Shown here in pieces: positions 20,023 to 29,827 of a DNA stretch of 64,000 nt (its first letter is position 1; every line of letters begins with the position of its first letter). The notes beneath the pieces were generated by a model, which made no database searches, was not told where the DNA came from, and saw only the letters and a program-made list of their open reading frames with translations. The DNA is from Sphingobacterium sp. ML3W (GTDB lineage: Bacteria; Bacteroidota; Bacteroidia; Sphingobacteriales; Sphingobacteriaceae), in contig NZ_CP009278.1 in assembly GCF_000747525.1 (NCBI RefSeq), positions 1,426,001-1,490,000 on the forward strand. The letters run 5' to 3'. Made by a program: the position numbers and the translations under genes.

Positions 20023-20385
20023 ATGAATGTTGAATTTAAAACAGTGGAAGCGTATATCGCTTCTTTCCCAATAGAAGTGCAGCCTATCTTGTTGCAGGTA
20101 CGCAAAACCATTTTACAGCACGCCCATGAGGCTACAGAGGGAATTGCCTATGGTATGCCTGCTTACAAATTAAAAGGAAAACCGCTTGTTTACTTCGGTG
20201 GATTTCAGAAACATATTGGCTTTTATGCAACTCCAACCGGTCATTCGAAATTTGAAGCCGAACTTGCTTCTTATAAGCAAGGTAAAGGTTCGGTTCAATT
20301 TCCACTAAAGCACCCGATACCTTATGAATTGATTGGGAAAATTGTTGATTTTAGGGTTTCAGAGACTTTGGAGAAATTTAAATAG
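20023..20385 (+). CDS. DUF1801 (YdhG-like) domain protein
   Basis: A 120-residue protein of the YdhG/DUF1801 fold. Recognisable parts are YIASFPIEVQPILLQVRKTI, GIAYGMPAYKLKGKPLVYF and HIGFYATPTG. The ATG at 20023 is preferred to the in-frame GTG directly before it. The family has no settled role; members are small alpha/beta proteins related to frataxin in fold. The next gene starts 5 bp downstream. Confidence 0.85.
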   Translation: MNVEFKTVEAYIASFPIEVQPILLQVRKTILQHAHEATEGIAYGMPAYKLKGKPLVYFGGFQKHIGFYATPTGHSKFEAELASYKQGKGSVQFPLKHPIPYELIGKIVDFRVSETLEKFK

Positions 20386-20390
20386 CTATC

Positions 20391-21014
20391 ATGAAAATAG
20401 GGATGGATCGATTATGGAATCGTTTATGGAGCAGTAAGGTTCCTGAAAACTTACAGGAACAGTGGAAGGATAAAGCAGCGCTATCTTATATAAACAGCCA
20501 GATGGATGTTGAGCTCATGCGTCTTTGTCTGGATAAAGTTAAGGGTGATTCAAAGGATGATACTTTTTTACAAGCTTTTCTAGATTTTCAGCATATTGCT
20601 TTGCAACCAACTAAAATAGTTTCTGCTAGTCTAGAGATCGACTTCATGGAAAGGTATGTGTCTTTATTTAGTCAAGTTTCTGCTGTAGATATATCCATAG
20701 GATGGACTAAAAAAGTAGAAAATCCGCATTTGTCAGTACCTCGATTTATTTTACTGCCATTGGTTCAAAATGCATTATGGCAAGGGTACCATGAAGCGGA
20801 AAGATATCCAATGAAAATCAAGATTTCAGTATTTGAAAAAATCATTTCATTGGATATTACAAATCATGTCAATCATCATATTGTCGATCAAAAAATCAGT
20901 GATGCCATGGATAACTATCAGGCACGTTTACAGTATGAATTTGGCGATCAAAATACACTTATTATGAATAGTAATGCACATACATTTCGCTCAAATCTAA
21001 CGTTGCGGTTTTAG
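20391..21014 (+). CDS. Degenerate LytS-type histidine-kinase-like protein without H-box
   Basis: A 207-residue soluble protein that keeps the second half of a LytS-type kinase: ASLEIDFMERYVSLFSQ corresponds to the helix before the ATP domain, and PRFILLPLVQNALWQGY to the N-box region. The usual phospho-acceptor motif (NPHFLFN) is missing; at the equivalent place is MDVELMRLCLDKV, with no His. No glycine-rich G-box is seen. It has no membrane segment and no response regulator next to it. It is probably catalytically inactive and could be a regulatory pseudo-kinase. It is co-oriented with the DUF1801 gene 5 bp upstream, and its stop overlaps the convergent HAD gene by 4 bp. Confidence 0.6.
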   Translation: MKIGMDRLWNRLWSSKVPENLQEQWKDKAALSYINSQMDVELMRLCLDKVKGDSKDDTFLQAFLDFQHIALQPTKIVSASLEIDFMERYVSLFSQVSAVDISIGWTKKVENPHLSVPRFILLPLVQNALWQGYHEAERYPMKIKISVFEKIISLDITNHVNHHIVDQKISDAMDNYQARLQYEFGDQNTLIMNSNAHTFRSNLTLRF

Positions 21015-21787
21015 ATAACCCCAAAGTGTGCTAAAGCATTGTATATACCATCATTATCGACATCATCTGTTATGTAGTCTGCTATTGCTTTTACTTCAGG
21101 GTTAGCATTGCCCATGGCGATACCATATGCGGTATGTTTTAACATCGTGATATCATTTCCACCATCACCAAAAGACATTGTTTCTTTCAAGTCGATATCA
21201 AAATGTTTGATAAAGATATCGATTCCTACTTGTTTACTTTGTCCTAAGGGATTGACATCTGCAAATAGGGGTGTCCAACGTGATGCAATAGAGTTCGGCA
21301 TGATGGTGTCCATAAAAACCTCTTGTTCTTCAGGTTGAATAAAGATATTGGTTTGGAGTACAGATGACATATCAAAGTCTGCATAAGATCTTTGAGGTGG
21401 AACCGGTAAGTTTAAAAGTGCATACATAGAAGCGATTTCGGGAGTGACCTGAAATATCGAAATTTCCTCTTCAGACATCAATGAAAAACTAATATCATTT
21501 TCTGCAGCATGGTCGATCAAAGATAAAATATCTGCAGCATCAATACCTTTTCTAAAAAGTACATCTCCTTCTTTGGTTATGCAATAGCCTCCGTTAAATG
21601 TAATAAATCCGTCAAAGTCCAAGTATTTGATATGATCTAGACTATTGATAGATCTTCCTGTGGAAACAATTACTTTTATTCCTTTTGATTTTAATTCTTG
21701 AATGGCTTTTTCAGTTGAGGCTGGAACTTGATGTGTATCGAAACTAAGTAGGGTACCGTCGATATCAAAAAATACTGCTTTAATCAT
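21011..21787 (-). CDS. Cof-type HAD-IIB phosphatase
   Basis: 258 residues. Motif I FFDIDGTLLSFD carries the nucleophile D8 and D10, motif II is VSTGR, and motif IV is MSFGDGGNDITML, with the C2B cap in between. The family dephosphorylates sugar phosphates, flavin mononucleotide and similar small molecules in the cytoplasm. The specific substrate cannot be told from sequence. Its last 4 bp overlap the convergent kinase-like gene. Confidence 0.9.
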   Translation of the reverse strand: MIKAVFFDIDGTLLSFDTHQVPASTEKAIQELKSKGIKVIVSTGRSINSLDHIKYLDFDGFITFNGGYCITKEGDVLFRKGIDAADILSLIDHAAENDISFSLMSEEEISIFQVTPEIASMYALLNLPVPPQRSYADFDMSSVLQTNIFIQPEEQEVFMDTIMPNSIASRWTPLFADVNPLGQSKQVGIDIFIKHFDIDLKETMSFGDGGNDITMLKHTAYGIAMGNANPEVKAIADYITDDVDNDGIYNALAHFGVI

Positions 21788-21887
21788 GCTTTAATATAAA
21801 TGTGTGTATTACAAAGGTAATAATTAGAAAAATGTTTTGTGACCTATTGCTGTCATAATCAAAATAACGGTGCTATAGAGCCAGTTT

Positions 21888-22751
21888 TTAATCCTGTATC
21901 GTTTGAATCTTTTCCAATATAACTTGTACTGCTTCTTCTGATTTTAATATCCTTTCATGACCAACACCATTAAAATCAATGGCATCAGTTAAGGGATGGT
22001 TTTCGAAAAATGATTGTAAATAGGGGAAAGGAGCAATCTTGTCTTCCTGATCGTAAAGAACAAGATGATGTTGGTCTTCAGGAAAATGGTACAAACTATT
22101 TAAATGGAAGTAGGTCGTTTTCATGTTGAATCTTTTTTCAAAACCCTCAAAAAAATGCTGTTGTACTGTATGTGGAATGTTAACAAAATCCATACTTGCC
22201 GCAAAGTTCGCTTTTAGATCTACCAAAGGCGTGAGACTAATGATACGAGCAGGTGATAGCTTGAGGTTGGATAGCGCAGCGATGTTGGCCATAGCTCCAA
22301 GGGAATGCCCTATTGCTATGTAAGGTGCTCCATATGCCGTGATAATAGCTTTTACAGCTTCGATATACAAAATTAGATTAGAAAGTTCTCCCGCTGCCTC
22401 CCCATTACCAGGTGCATCAAAGGCAATTATCTTGAAATCACCGTTATTTAATAGTTTTTCAATGTAGAAGGCAAAATCTGCAGCCTTGGATCCCCAGCCA
22501 TGCGTTAGCAGGATAATTTTATCTCCAGATCCCCAAGTGTAAACCGGGAACGACAACAATTCTCCTGTGAAAAACTCGTCTTTCACAGCATGTTGACTTT
22601 TAGAAGCTAGTTGTAATAATTGTTCTTGGTTATGTCTCAATGGCATCTTTGGAGAGTAGCAGATATAGGACCAAATCTGATCCATATATGCTGCTGCAGA
22701 AAGCTGTTCTGGAGATTTCAACTGTTCAATACTTTGTCTTAATTTTTTCAT
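21888..22751 (-). CDS. Alpha/beta hydrolase
   Basis: 287 residues with an alpha/beta-hydrolase core. The nucleophile Ser lies in AIGHSLGAMAN, the oxyanion region in LTHGWGSKAADF, an acidic residue follows in LYDQEDKIAPF, and the catalytic His is probably in GVGHERIL. There is no signal peptide, so it is likely cytoplasmic. The substrate is unknown. Confidence 0.88.
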   Translation of the reverse strand: MKKLRQSIEQLKSPEQLSAAAYMDQIWSYICYSPKMPLRHNQEQLLQLASKSQHAVKDEFFTGELLSFPVYTWGSGDKIILLTHGWGSKAADFAFYIEKLLNNGDFKIIAFDAPGNGEAAGELSNLILYIEAVKAIITAYGAPYIAIGHSLGAMANIAALSNLKLSPARIISLTPLVDLKANFAASMDFVNIPHTVQQHFFEGFEKRFNMKTTYFHLNSLYHFPEDQHHLVLYDQEDKIAPFPYLQSFFENHPLTDAIDFNGVGHERILKSEEAVQVILEKIQTIQD

Positions 22752-22889
22752 TGGAATATACGATTATGCATGACCGATTCGTTTTTTATAGGCTTACAAA
22801 CTGCTTTTGGCAGTTTTAATGGTGTTGAACCTCATGGAGCAGAAGCTATTGTTTTCCATTTGAGATTCCTTTTGAACCCTATTGTTCTT

Positions 22890-22913
22890 GATCCTATCCG
22901 TTTAGATAGGGTC
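22890..22913 (-). terminator. Possible terminator of the SNF2 gene
   Basis: A short hairpin, CCTATC with GATAGG around a 6-nt loop, extended by GA/TC pairs, lying just after the SNF2 stop. There is no clear T-tract. The flanking GAACCCTATT resembles the 11-bp unit seen at 15.8 kb. Confidence 0.4.
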
Positions 22914-22920
22914 TCGATAG

Positions 22921-25900
22921 TTAATTGAACAAGGCCAGTAAGCGTTCTTTATTCATGAAATCTGCTATAGGATTATGCGTGTCGGCAAAGATGTTCTCTG
23001 CTATAGCTGTTTTATTTGCCTGCAATTTCATGATTTTATCTTCCACAGTATCCGGGCAGATCAAGCGTATCGCTGTAACATCTTTAGATTGCCCGATCCG
23101 GAAAGCACGATCGATGGCTTGAGTTTCCACTGCTGGATTCCACCACGGATCGACCAGATAGACTAAGCTTGCCGCGGTTAGATTTAAACCTGTACCTCCT
23201 GCTTTTAAGCTAATCAAAATAACCCTTTCTGCGTCGTTTTCTTGAAATTGCGTCACGATATGTTGCCTATCTCTCGATTGTCCTGTCAACTTTAGTGCCG
23301 ATATTTCGTGTTTGGCCAATGCAACTTCAATGAGATTCAGCATACTGACAAATTGTGAGAAAATAATGATTTTTTGATAAGGGCACTTATCGCGTACCTG
23401 CTCCACAAGCATTTCAATTTTACAGGAGTCTTGCTCTACAGTAAGGTCTTCTGTTTTTAATAATTTTGTCGAATTACATATTTGACGCAATTTAGTGAGC
23501 CCTTTCAGTACGTGCATGGGACTTTTGCGGATTTCATCACCATCTTTCGCCGAGATAAATTCACGAAACTCTTTCTCGTAAGTATCGTAAATATGTCGTT
23601 GTGCAGGTTTCATTTCGCAGTAAAGTACCAGTTCATTTTTAAGCGGTAACTCTTTTGCGACCTCAGCTTTTGTGCGACGTAGGATAAAGGGTTTCACTTT
23701 GCGCTGGAGTTCCTCGAGTCTTTTTTTATTGCTAAATCCATCAATAGGGGTCGTATATACATCTTTAAAGTATTTTTTTGAACCTAATAACCCTGGATTG
23801 ACAAACGATAATTGTGCAAATAAATCGAGGGTACTGTTCTCAATAGGAGTCCCCGTTATCACGATACGATTACGTGATTTTAGTTTAGTGACAGCTTGAT
23901 ACCGTTGCGAGTTTGGGTTTTTTATTTGCTGAGACTCATCTAAGAAGATATAGTTGAAGGACTGTTTTTTTAAATGATTGATATCGGTCAATAAGTTGTG
24001 ATAGGATATCAATATCAATTCGTACTGCTCAAAATTTAGACAATCCTTTTGACGGTCAGGTCCCTGTAGCTCCAATATTCGGATGGATGGAGCGAATTTT
24101 TTCAATTCATTTTTCCAGTTGAAAATCAGCGTTGTCGGAAGTACCAATAAATTACAGTTGTGTTCTACTTTATTTCGTTGATCTAAGATAAAAGCAATGA
24201 TCTGTATGGTTTTTCCGAGGCCCATATCATCAGCTAAACACCCTCCAAAATTAAATTCGTCTAAAAAATTGAGCCAATTTAGGCCATCCTGCTGATAACT
24301 TCGGAGTGTTCCCTTAAAATCTTTGGACAGGACGACAGGTTGTACTTGATCGATCTGTTGGATTTTATTTTTTATTTCGTTCAACCGCTCTTTTGCAGCT
24401 TGGGATAGCCATTGTTCTTCAAAGTACCGGTCTAGGGCTGTGTAGTTGGTTTCTGCTATCTGTAGAAGGGTATCATCGATAATTTCGCCTGCTAGAAAAA
24501 ACTGCTCAAACTTATTTATCCATTCTTCGGGTAGTATACCTACAGTTCCATCATCTAAGGTGATGAATTTTGATTTATTGCGAATGGCCTTTTGTAGGTT
24601 TTTAAGAGAACCTTTATTTTTACCAAACTGTATATTCACGTTTACATTGAACCAATTCTGTCCACTGAGTACATGAATCGTTATTTTACCTTTAAAGGAA
24701 TTGAATTTATTGTTTTTTATTTCATTAAAGCCGATGATGGAAATCTGATGGTTGCGCCAATCTTCAAAAACATTTAAAAACCAGTCTTGTTCAAGGAAAT
24801 GTTTACGATGTAAATAGAAGTGCTGAAAATCCTCGTCGAGTTGTTCCTTAAAATAAGGATGTTGTTTCACAATTAAACTCACGATTCGAAGTTCTGCTTC
24901 AGCATCCCGTTTTACTAAGAATTTCTGTCCATGATGATCAAATCCGAAAATAGATCTCCTACTTCTTACCGGAACTTCCACATCTGCATAGCGCATGGTT
25001 GGGATTAGATTGATATAATCTCCCGATTCTTCCAGGTATATAATGGCTTCTGTATCGGTATAGAATTGTTGTTCCTTAATCTGTTTGGAGCTGGCTTTGG
25101 GAATGTGATGATAATTTACTTCTACAACTTCTTCCATAGCCATTAGAAAATCCTTTTTAAAATCCTCAAATTTGGATTGATGTACTTTGAGATGATCCGC
25201 TGTCGTGGCGAATACTTGGAAAAGTGTTAGAATTTGGGGAATCTCGATAAAATAAAAATGCTGTTGCACCTGTATGAAATGATCGAACACAAGGGGTAAG
25301 TTTTGCAGGGTATGCTCTTGACCTGCAATTTCAATATAACTTCGTATGGTGAAAAATGGTGCTTCCTGATCAACATCGATACGAATTGTTTTTGGCAATG
25401 GTCTCAGCGTGATCTGGATTAAACTATTCGCTCCAATATTTTGTGATAGCGTTTTATCATGCCTATAAATTTCTAATCCTAGCGGGTTTTTGATCAACAT
25501 TTTAAATGCTACGACTTGTTGATTATCTTCCGCAATCGTATTTTGTCCTAAAAAATGTAGGGCAGTGAAAAACTGACTTTCGGTAATATCTTTGCTTTTC
25601 CAGATCATCTCTTCGCAGGAAATCTCTTGCAAGGGATTTTTTAACGTACCATTTTTTGTTCGATCTGATCGATAGAGTAATACTTGGGGGTGTTTGTAGT
25701 ATTTATGTTCCTTGAGTACTAATATGTTCGTTTGCTGTTCTACTGCATTGTTCTCTTTAGGGAAAACCATTTCCTGTGGGAGAACTGCGCGCGATAGCTC
25801 CAGTAAATTATCGTCCTTTTTATGTATGTGTACTTGGTCATTGACCCATTGGATCTCGAAATAATCTTCCAATTGCTGTTCATCCTCTAGGCCATATTTT

Positions 25901-26274
25901 ACGGCTATTTTAGTCAAATAGGACTGATAGGCAGCTACAGAGAAAAACAAGTGTAATTGTTCGTTTTTGATGAGCTGATTTAAAGCAATTTTTTGATGTA
26001 CACAAAATGCTTCTGTTTCTGAACAATTACAACATAAGGAAAGTGTCGGATGATCATAGATAACGATAACCGTATAGGTGATTCCTAAAGATTGGATGAA
26101 AAATTGGGCTTCATTTTTTTGAATAGCATATACTTGTGTAGGATAGTTGATTTCTACCAAACCGGACATCCACGAAAAATAACGGTAACGGATGGTTTCA
26201 TCGAAGATGATATCGGTCAATCTGTATTGGTGAAAATCGTCTAAATTTTCTAAAGAAACGGATTTTGTGTGCAT
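22921..26274 (-). CDS. SNF2-family DEAD/DEAH helicase with SWIM-like zinc finger
   Basis: A 1117-residue Swi2/Snf2 ATPase. The N-terminal half includes a SWIM-type Cys/His cluster near residue 85 (CCNCSETEAFCVHQ) and a long Bacteroidota-type middle region. The C-terminal half carries the motor: Walker A in DMGLGKTIQII, DESQ in the DEAH position, the GTPIENS motif III, and motif VI in QAIDRAFRIGQ. Such proteins move along double-stranded DNA or displace bound proteins. The ATG at 26274 is preferred to an in-frame TTG three codons upstream. Confidence 0.93.
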   Translation of the reverse strand: MHTKSVSLENLDDFHQYRLTDIIFDETIRYRYFSWMSGLVEINYPTQVYAIQKNEAQFFIQSLGITYTVIVIYDHPTLSLCCNCSETEAFCVHQKIALNQLIKNEQLHLFFSVAAYQSYLTKIAVKYGLEDEQQLEDYFEIQWVNDQVHIHKKDDNLLELSRAVLPQEMVFPKENNAVEQQTNILVLKEHKYYKHPQVLLYRSDRTKNGTLKNPLQEISCEEMIWKSKDITESQFFTALHFLGQNTIAEDNQQVVAFKMLIKNPLGLEIYRHDKTLSQNIGANSLIQITLRPLPKTIRIDVDQEAPFFTIRSYIEIAGQEHTLQNLPLVFDHFIQVQQHFYFIEIPQILTLFQVFATTADHLKVHQSKFEDFKKDFLMAMEEVVEVNYHHIPKASSKQIKEQQFYTDTEAIIYLEESGDYINLIPTMRYADVEVPVRSRRSIFGFDHHGQKFLVKRDAEAELRIVSLIVKQHPYFKEQLDEDFQHFYLHRKHFLEQDWFLNVFEDWRNHQISIIGFNEIKNNKFNSFKGKITIHVLSGQNWFNVNVNIQFGKNKGSLKNLQKAIRNKSKFITLDDGTVGILPEEWINKFEQFFLAGEIIDDTLLQIAETNYTALDRYFEEQWLSQAAKERLNEIKNKIQQIDQVQPVVLSKDFKGTLRSYQQDGLNWLNFLDEFNFGGCLADDMGLGKTIQIIAFILDQRNKVEHNCNLLVLPTTLIFNWKNELKKFAPSIRILELQGPDRQKDCLNFEQYELILISYHNLLTDINHLKKQSFNYIFLDESQQIKNPNSQRYQAVTKLKSRNRIVITGTPIENSTLDLFAQLSFVNPGLLGSKKYFKDVYTTPIDGFSNKKRLEELQRKVKPFILRRTKAEVAKELPLKNELVLYCEMKPAQRHIYDTYEKEFREFISAKDGDEIRKSPMHVLKGLTKLRQICNSTKLLKTEDLTVEQDSCKIEMLVEQVRDKCPYQKIIIFSQFVSMLNLIEVALAKHEISALKLTGQSRDRQHIVTQFQENDAERVILISLKAGGTGLNLTAASLVYLVDPWWNPAVETQAIDRAFRIGQSKDVTAIRLICPDTVEDKIMKLQANKTAIAENIFADTHNPIADFMNKERLLALFN

Positions 26275-26435
26275 GCTAGTCAAACTTAAAAAAAATTGTT
26301 TTATTTACAATTTTAATTCCGTCATGATCTTGTTTTTTATAGAGCGGTTGGTGAAATTATATCAGTTGAACCGTTTGATTAAAGGATTGTAAGGGGAAAT
26401 AGAGCGTATATCCAGTATATGCTCCATTTGTTTTT

Positions 26436-27035
26436 TTATCCTCTTTCGCGTTCGAGCAAGATCATCATCATGAAACAGAGGATAAGCCTTGTTTCATCTT
26501 CGGGATTGATATCAGCTAATTTTTCCAATGTAAATTTGCGACCGAAGAAAGATGGCTTTTTGTGGAGCTGTAATAGCACATTCTCACGTTTGTCATACAA
26601 ACTATAAGAAGGATTGAATATATACCCGGTGAGTATGTTCAGAATGGGGATTTCACCTAGGAGATTATCACCAACCTTTACCCACGCATTATCTTCTTTG
26701 ATGAGATAATCTTCTATACCAGCACTATCAAAAGCGTTATAGTTCGCTTTCCATAGTGATTTCATTCCTTTTCGGCCTATTTTTCCGATGGTTTCGTTGG
26801 TCCTTGCATCTGTAATGGTATAGTTTGCATTGAAATCTAACCAACGATCAGCCTTTATGCCGTACAGTTGTTCTGAACGACTTTCGTCCGCAAATATCAT
26901 GATTTCTTCTTTCAGTTTATAGAGCTTCTGACGGACATAAAAAAGCGTGCGGTTTTCACTATCCTTGATGGTGAAATCGTTGTGGAAGGTCGAAATCTTG
27001 AATTGAAAGTATAACGGAAAATTGAAATTACTCAT
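26436..27035 (-). CDS. LURP-one-related / scramblase-like beta-barrel protein
   Basis: 199 residues built from repeated beta-strand segments of the type YFQFKISTFHNDFTIKDSEN, LFYVRQKLYKLKEEIMIFAD and NYTITDARTNETIGKIGRKG, the pattern of LURP-one-related and scramblase (tubby-like) domains. No signal peptide or membrane helix except a hydrophobic C-terminal stretch (LILCFMMMILL). The biochemical role in bacteria is not known. The family call rests on pattern recognition. Confidence 0.55.
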   Translation of the reverse strand: MSNFNFPLYFQFKISTFHNDFTIKDSENRTLFYVRQKLYKLKEEIMIFADESRSEQLYGIKADRWLDFNANYTITDARTNETIGKIGRKGMKSLWKANYNAFDSAGIEDYLIKEDNAWVKVGDNLLGEIPILNILTGYIFNPSYSLYDKRENVLLQLHKKPSFFGRKFTLEKLADINPEDETRLILCFMMMILLERERG

Positions 27036-27121
27036 ATTTTTTTCATGCTTATATTAAAGCATATTAATTTTAAAGTTAGATAAAATTGTTTGGACTGAAA
27101 GGTCTGATTTATTTTTTGTCT

Positions 27122-27685
27122 TTACAATTGATATTGAAATACCAACATGTGTTTCATTTGTAATCCATTCTCTATGAGTGGTACAGGATAATTGTTTAGA
27201 AAGAAATTTTTGCGGATATGGTCCATTTCAAATTCATTTCGCATATAGAATTGATGCTGGCGATAGCCCACATCGGCAGTCCCAACCCATATTTTTTGAA
27301 AATGATGATCTCTTGCATAGCTTTTTAAATAGGAAAGCATGTCCGACCCAAACCCTTGTGATTGTTCATGGGGAGCAATAGCCATATTTTTAAGTTCGAG
27401 CGTATCGGTATCCAACTTCATAATAGCCATAACACCAATTGCTACAATGGATTTTTCATCAAGAGATGATTTGTTTTTATCGGTGATGGAGCTATTATGA
27501 TCCAAACATCCAACTTGATTTTTGAGTGAATCTAAGGATATGTTGGTTTCTTTTGTTAGCATAAAGATCGAGCAATCATAAATATAGCTATCAATTATCT
27601 CTTTAGTTTCGTCCGCGAGCAATAATAGATCATAAGGTATGGGAGCATCATCTGCTAATGGCACTATGTTAACATGTTGTTTCAT
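27122..27685 (-). CDS. GNAT-family N-acetyltransferase
   Basis: 187 residues. The acetyl-CoA pyrophosphate loop is EQSQGFGSDML (Q/RxxGxG/A form), preceded by the beta-4 strand LKNMAIAPH and followed by a C-terminal segment FYMRNEFEM typical of the fold. The N-terminal 60 residues are longer than in minimal GNATs. It begins 1 bp past the stop of the upstream TonB-dependent receptor, so the two are coupled. The acceptor is unknown. Confidence 0.85.
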   Translation of the reverse strand: MKQHVNIVPLADDAPIPYDLLLLADETKEIIDSYIYDCSIFMLTKETNISLDSLKNQVGCLDHNSSITDKNKSSLDEKSIVAIGVMAIMKLDTDTLELKNMAIAPHEQSQGFGSDMLSYLKSYARDHHFQKIWVGTADVGYRQHQFYMRNEFEMDHIRKNFFLNNYPVPLIENGLQMKHMLVFQYQL

Positions 27686-27686
27686 A

Positions 27687-29765
27687 CTAATAGCTTAATT
27701 TTAATCCGCCGAAAAAGTTTCGAGTAGGAGCTGCATTATAGTACCTTCCTCCAAATGCATTGATATCATTACCCAAGCTGTATTTTTCATTCAATAGATT
27801 GTCAACACCTAGATAGACTTGCGCCTGTAGTTGAGTTGAAAATTTGAATCCCCAGTGCAGTTTTGCTTGAACCAGATGATAGGCTTCTGAAAATGCTGTA
27901 TTTGCATCGTTCAAGGGAATTTTGGAGGTATAGTTATGCTGTATATTAAAACCGATGCGATGGGCGAGATCTAAGTTTGCCGCATGGACAATGACCCAGT
28001 CAGGCACTGCAGTGAGTTTGTTGTTGTCGTAATTTTCATCCTCCACTTGATAATTTCCAAAACGATAGTGATTATAGGTTACGCTAGAATTGATATATAA
28101 TCCCTGAATAAAATTTTCCGTATTGGGTGTGATGATGTACCCCATGATGGAACTTTCAAATCCTTTTTGCTTCACCTTTCCAGCATTCTGATAATATTCT
28201 ATTCCATCTGTATTTAATTGACGAATAATGGCATTATCCATTTGATATTGGTAATAAGAAAAGTCCGTGATGAAGCGTCGATTCATCCATTCCCATCGTA
28301 ATCCAACCTCATGGTTATAACCAGATTCTGGTTTCAATTCCGTGTTGATTAGGTTGTCCGAAGAGCGTACTTCTGCAATGGTGGGCGTGGAGAATCCCGA
28401 AGAGATGGAACCTCGGAGCGCAAGGTTTGGTGCTAACAGATAAGATGTCGCAATCTTGGGCATCCAATTTGTTCCAAAGTTGATCTGTTCCTTTTGCGAC
28501 GATGCGGTTGGATATAATTGTTTATAGGCAATTTGATTCTGATTTAATCCTATGGCACCTTCTAGGGTCCATCTGTTAGCTAGCGTCATTTTTGTTCTTG
28601 CAAAATAGAAATTCTGCCAGTTTTCCAATTTATCCGATGCCTGTTTGTCAGCAGCTATTCCTCCATTATTATCGTAGTTAGCGATATCATACCAACCCTT
28701 TTGTCCTTCTGTACCGACTTGTATTTGCCAGTCTATACTATTTTTTGATTCGTAAGAGAAGTAGCTGCGATAACCTAGGTTCTGCTCATCTCTAAATTCA
28801 TAGTTCGTGATAAAGGGATTTTCTATTTTTGACGAAGAACCAAAGACGGTAGTGGTGTTGCTGATCTTATTGCTGATCTGTATCTGATGTGATATACCAC
28901 CGTAGAAAGTTTTATTATCTATAGCCGCTTTTTGTTGTTTTGCGGATGGTGTGGTTGCTGTAGCAGGGCGAGCAGCTCTTGGATTTTCTTGATATTGAGC
29001 AAGCGTAAGTCCTCCAGGAGTCTGATAGTTCAGGTCGCTATAGAGCGCGAAAAGTTTTAAACTTGCTTTAGGTTTATAATTCCATTCATGCGCCGTTTGG
29101 AAAGTCTTTTTATTCAAAGCAGAATTTTCGCGATAACCATCTGATCTTGTAAAACTTTGATCGAAGGAGAAGCGATATTTTGCATTTACCTGATGTTGGG
29201 TAGAAAACTGTTGTTGTGCAAAACCAAATGAACCTCCAGCTAGATTGAGGGAGGTTTTAGATTCAATTTCTCGTTGAAAACCATTGGGTTTTATCACTAA
29301 AACTCCTCCAGAGTTTGGTCCGAAAATAGAACCATCAGGTCCTTTTAGCACTTCGATTTGAGCGATGGAAGCTGGATCGATGAGGTTCAGGTAAGTGTTT
29401 CCTCCCGCATCTGTCATCGGAAATTCATCGATATAGACCTTAACATTTCGAATACCAAAAGGTGAGCGAATTAAACTTCCACGAAGAGCCAAACGGTAGC
29501 TTCCTGGTGAGCGTTCTTCCATTCGTAAACCAGGGACTGTATTTAGGCCCGGTAAAAGGCTGGCGCTATGTTGACTGAGTAAGGTGTTTTGTCCTACTAC
29601 GGAGACAGAACCCGCCGTTGTCAATAAGGCCTGCTTTGTAAGATAGCCCGATACTTGAGCAGTTTCTAATTGATAAGCAGTAAGGGAATCCTTTTTTGCT
29701 TCTTGAGCATATAGGGATGATGTAATGAATAATAAACAGTATAATGGTGACTTAATAACAGACAT
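27687..29765 (-). CDS. TonB-dependent siderophore/metal receptor
   Basis: A 692-residue outer-membrane receptor of the FecA/FhuA type. It has a signal peptide (about 1-20), a plug domain with GLNTVPGLRMEERSPGSY and EVLKGPDGSIFGPNSGGVL, and a barrel ending in the aromatic C-terminus FGGLKLSY. It lacks the SusC-type N-terminal domain, which points to uptake of an iron chelate or cobalamin-like ligand rather than glycan. No ligand can be assigned. The GNAT gene follows 1 bp after its stop. Confidence 0.9.
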   Translation of the reverse strand: MSVIKSPLYCLLFITSSLYAQEAKKDSLTAYQLETAQVSGYLTKQALLTTAGSVSVVGQNTLLSQHSASLLPGLNTVPGLRMEERSPGSYRLALRGSLIRSPFGIRNVKVYIDEFPMTDAGGNTYLNLIDPASIAQIEVLKGPDGSIFGPNSGGVLVIKPNGFQREIESKTSLNLAGGSFGFAQQQFSTQHQVNAKYRFSFDQSFTRSDGYRENSALNKKTFQTAHEWNYKPKASLKLFALYSDLNYQTPGGLTLAQYQENPRAARPATATTPSAKQQKAAIDNKTFYGGISHQIQISNKISNTTTVFGSSSKIENPFITNYEFRDEQNLGYRSYFSYESKNSIDWQIQVGTEGQKGWYDIANYDNNGGIAADKQASDKLENWQNFYFARTKMTLANRWTLEGAIGLNQNQIAYKQLYPTASSQKEQINFGTNWMPKIATSYLLAPNLALRGSISSGFSTPTIAEVRSSDNLINTELKPESGYNHEVGLRWEWMNRRFITDFSYYQYQMDNAIIRQLNTDGIEYYQNAGKVKQKGFESSIMGYIITPNTENFIQGLYINSSVTYNHYRFGNYQVEDENYDNNKLTAVPDWVIVHAANLDLAHRIGFNIQHNYTSKIPLNDANTAFSEAYHLVQAKLHWGFKFSTQLQAQVYLGVDNLLNEKYSLGNDINAFGGRYYNAAPTRNFFGGLKLSY

Positions 29766-29827
29766 ATCGTATAGTGGGTCAAAATATTTTGCCCTAAAAT
29801 AACGAAAAACTCTAATTATGCCATCTT

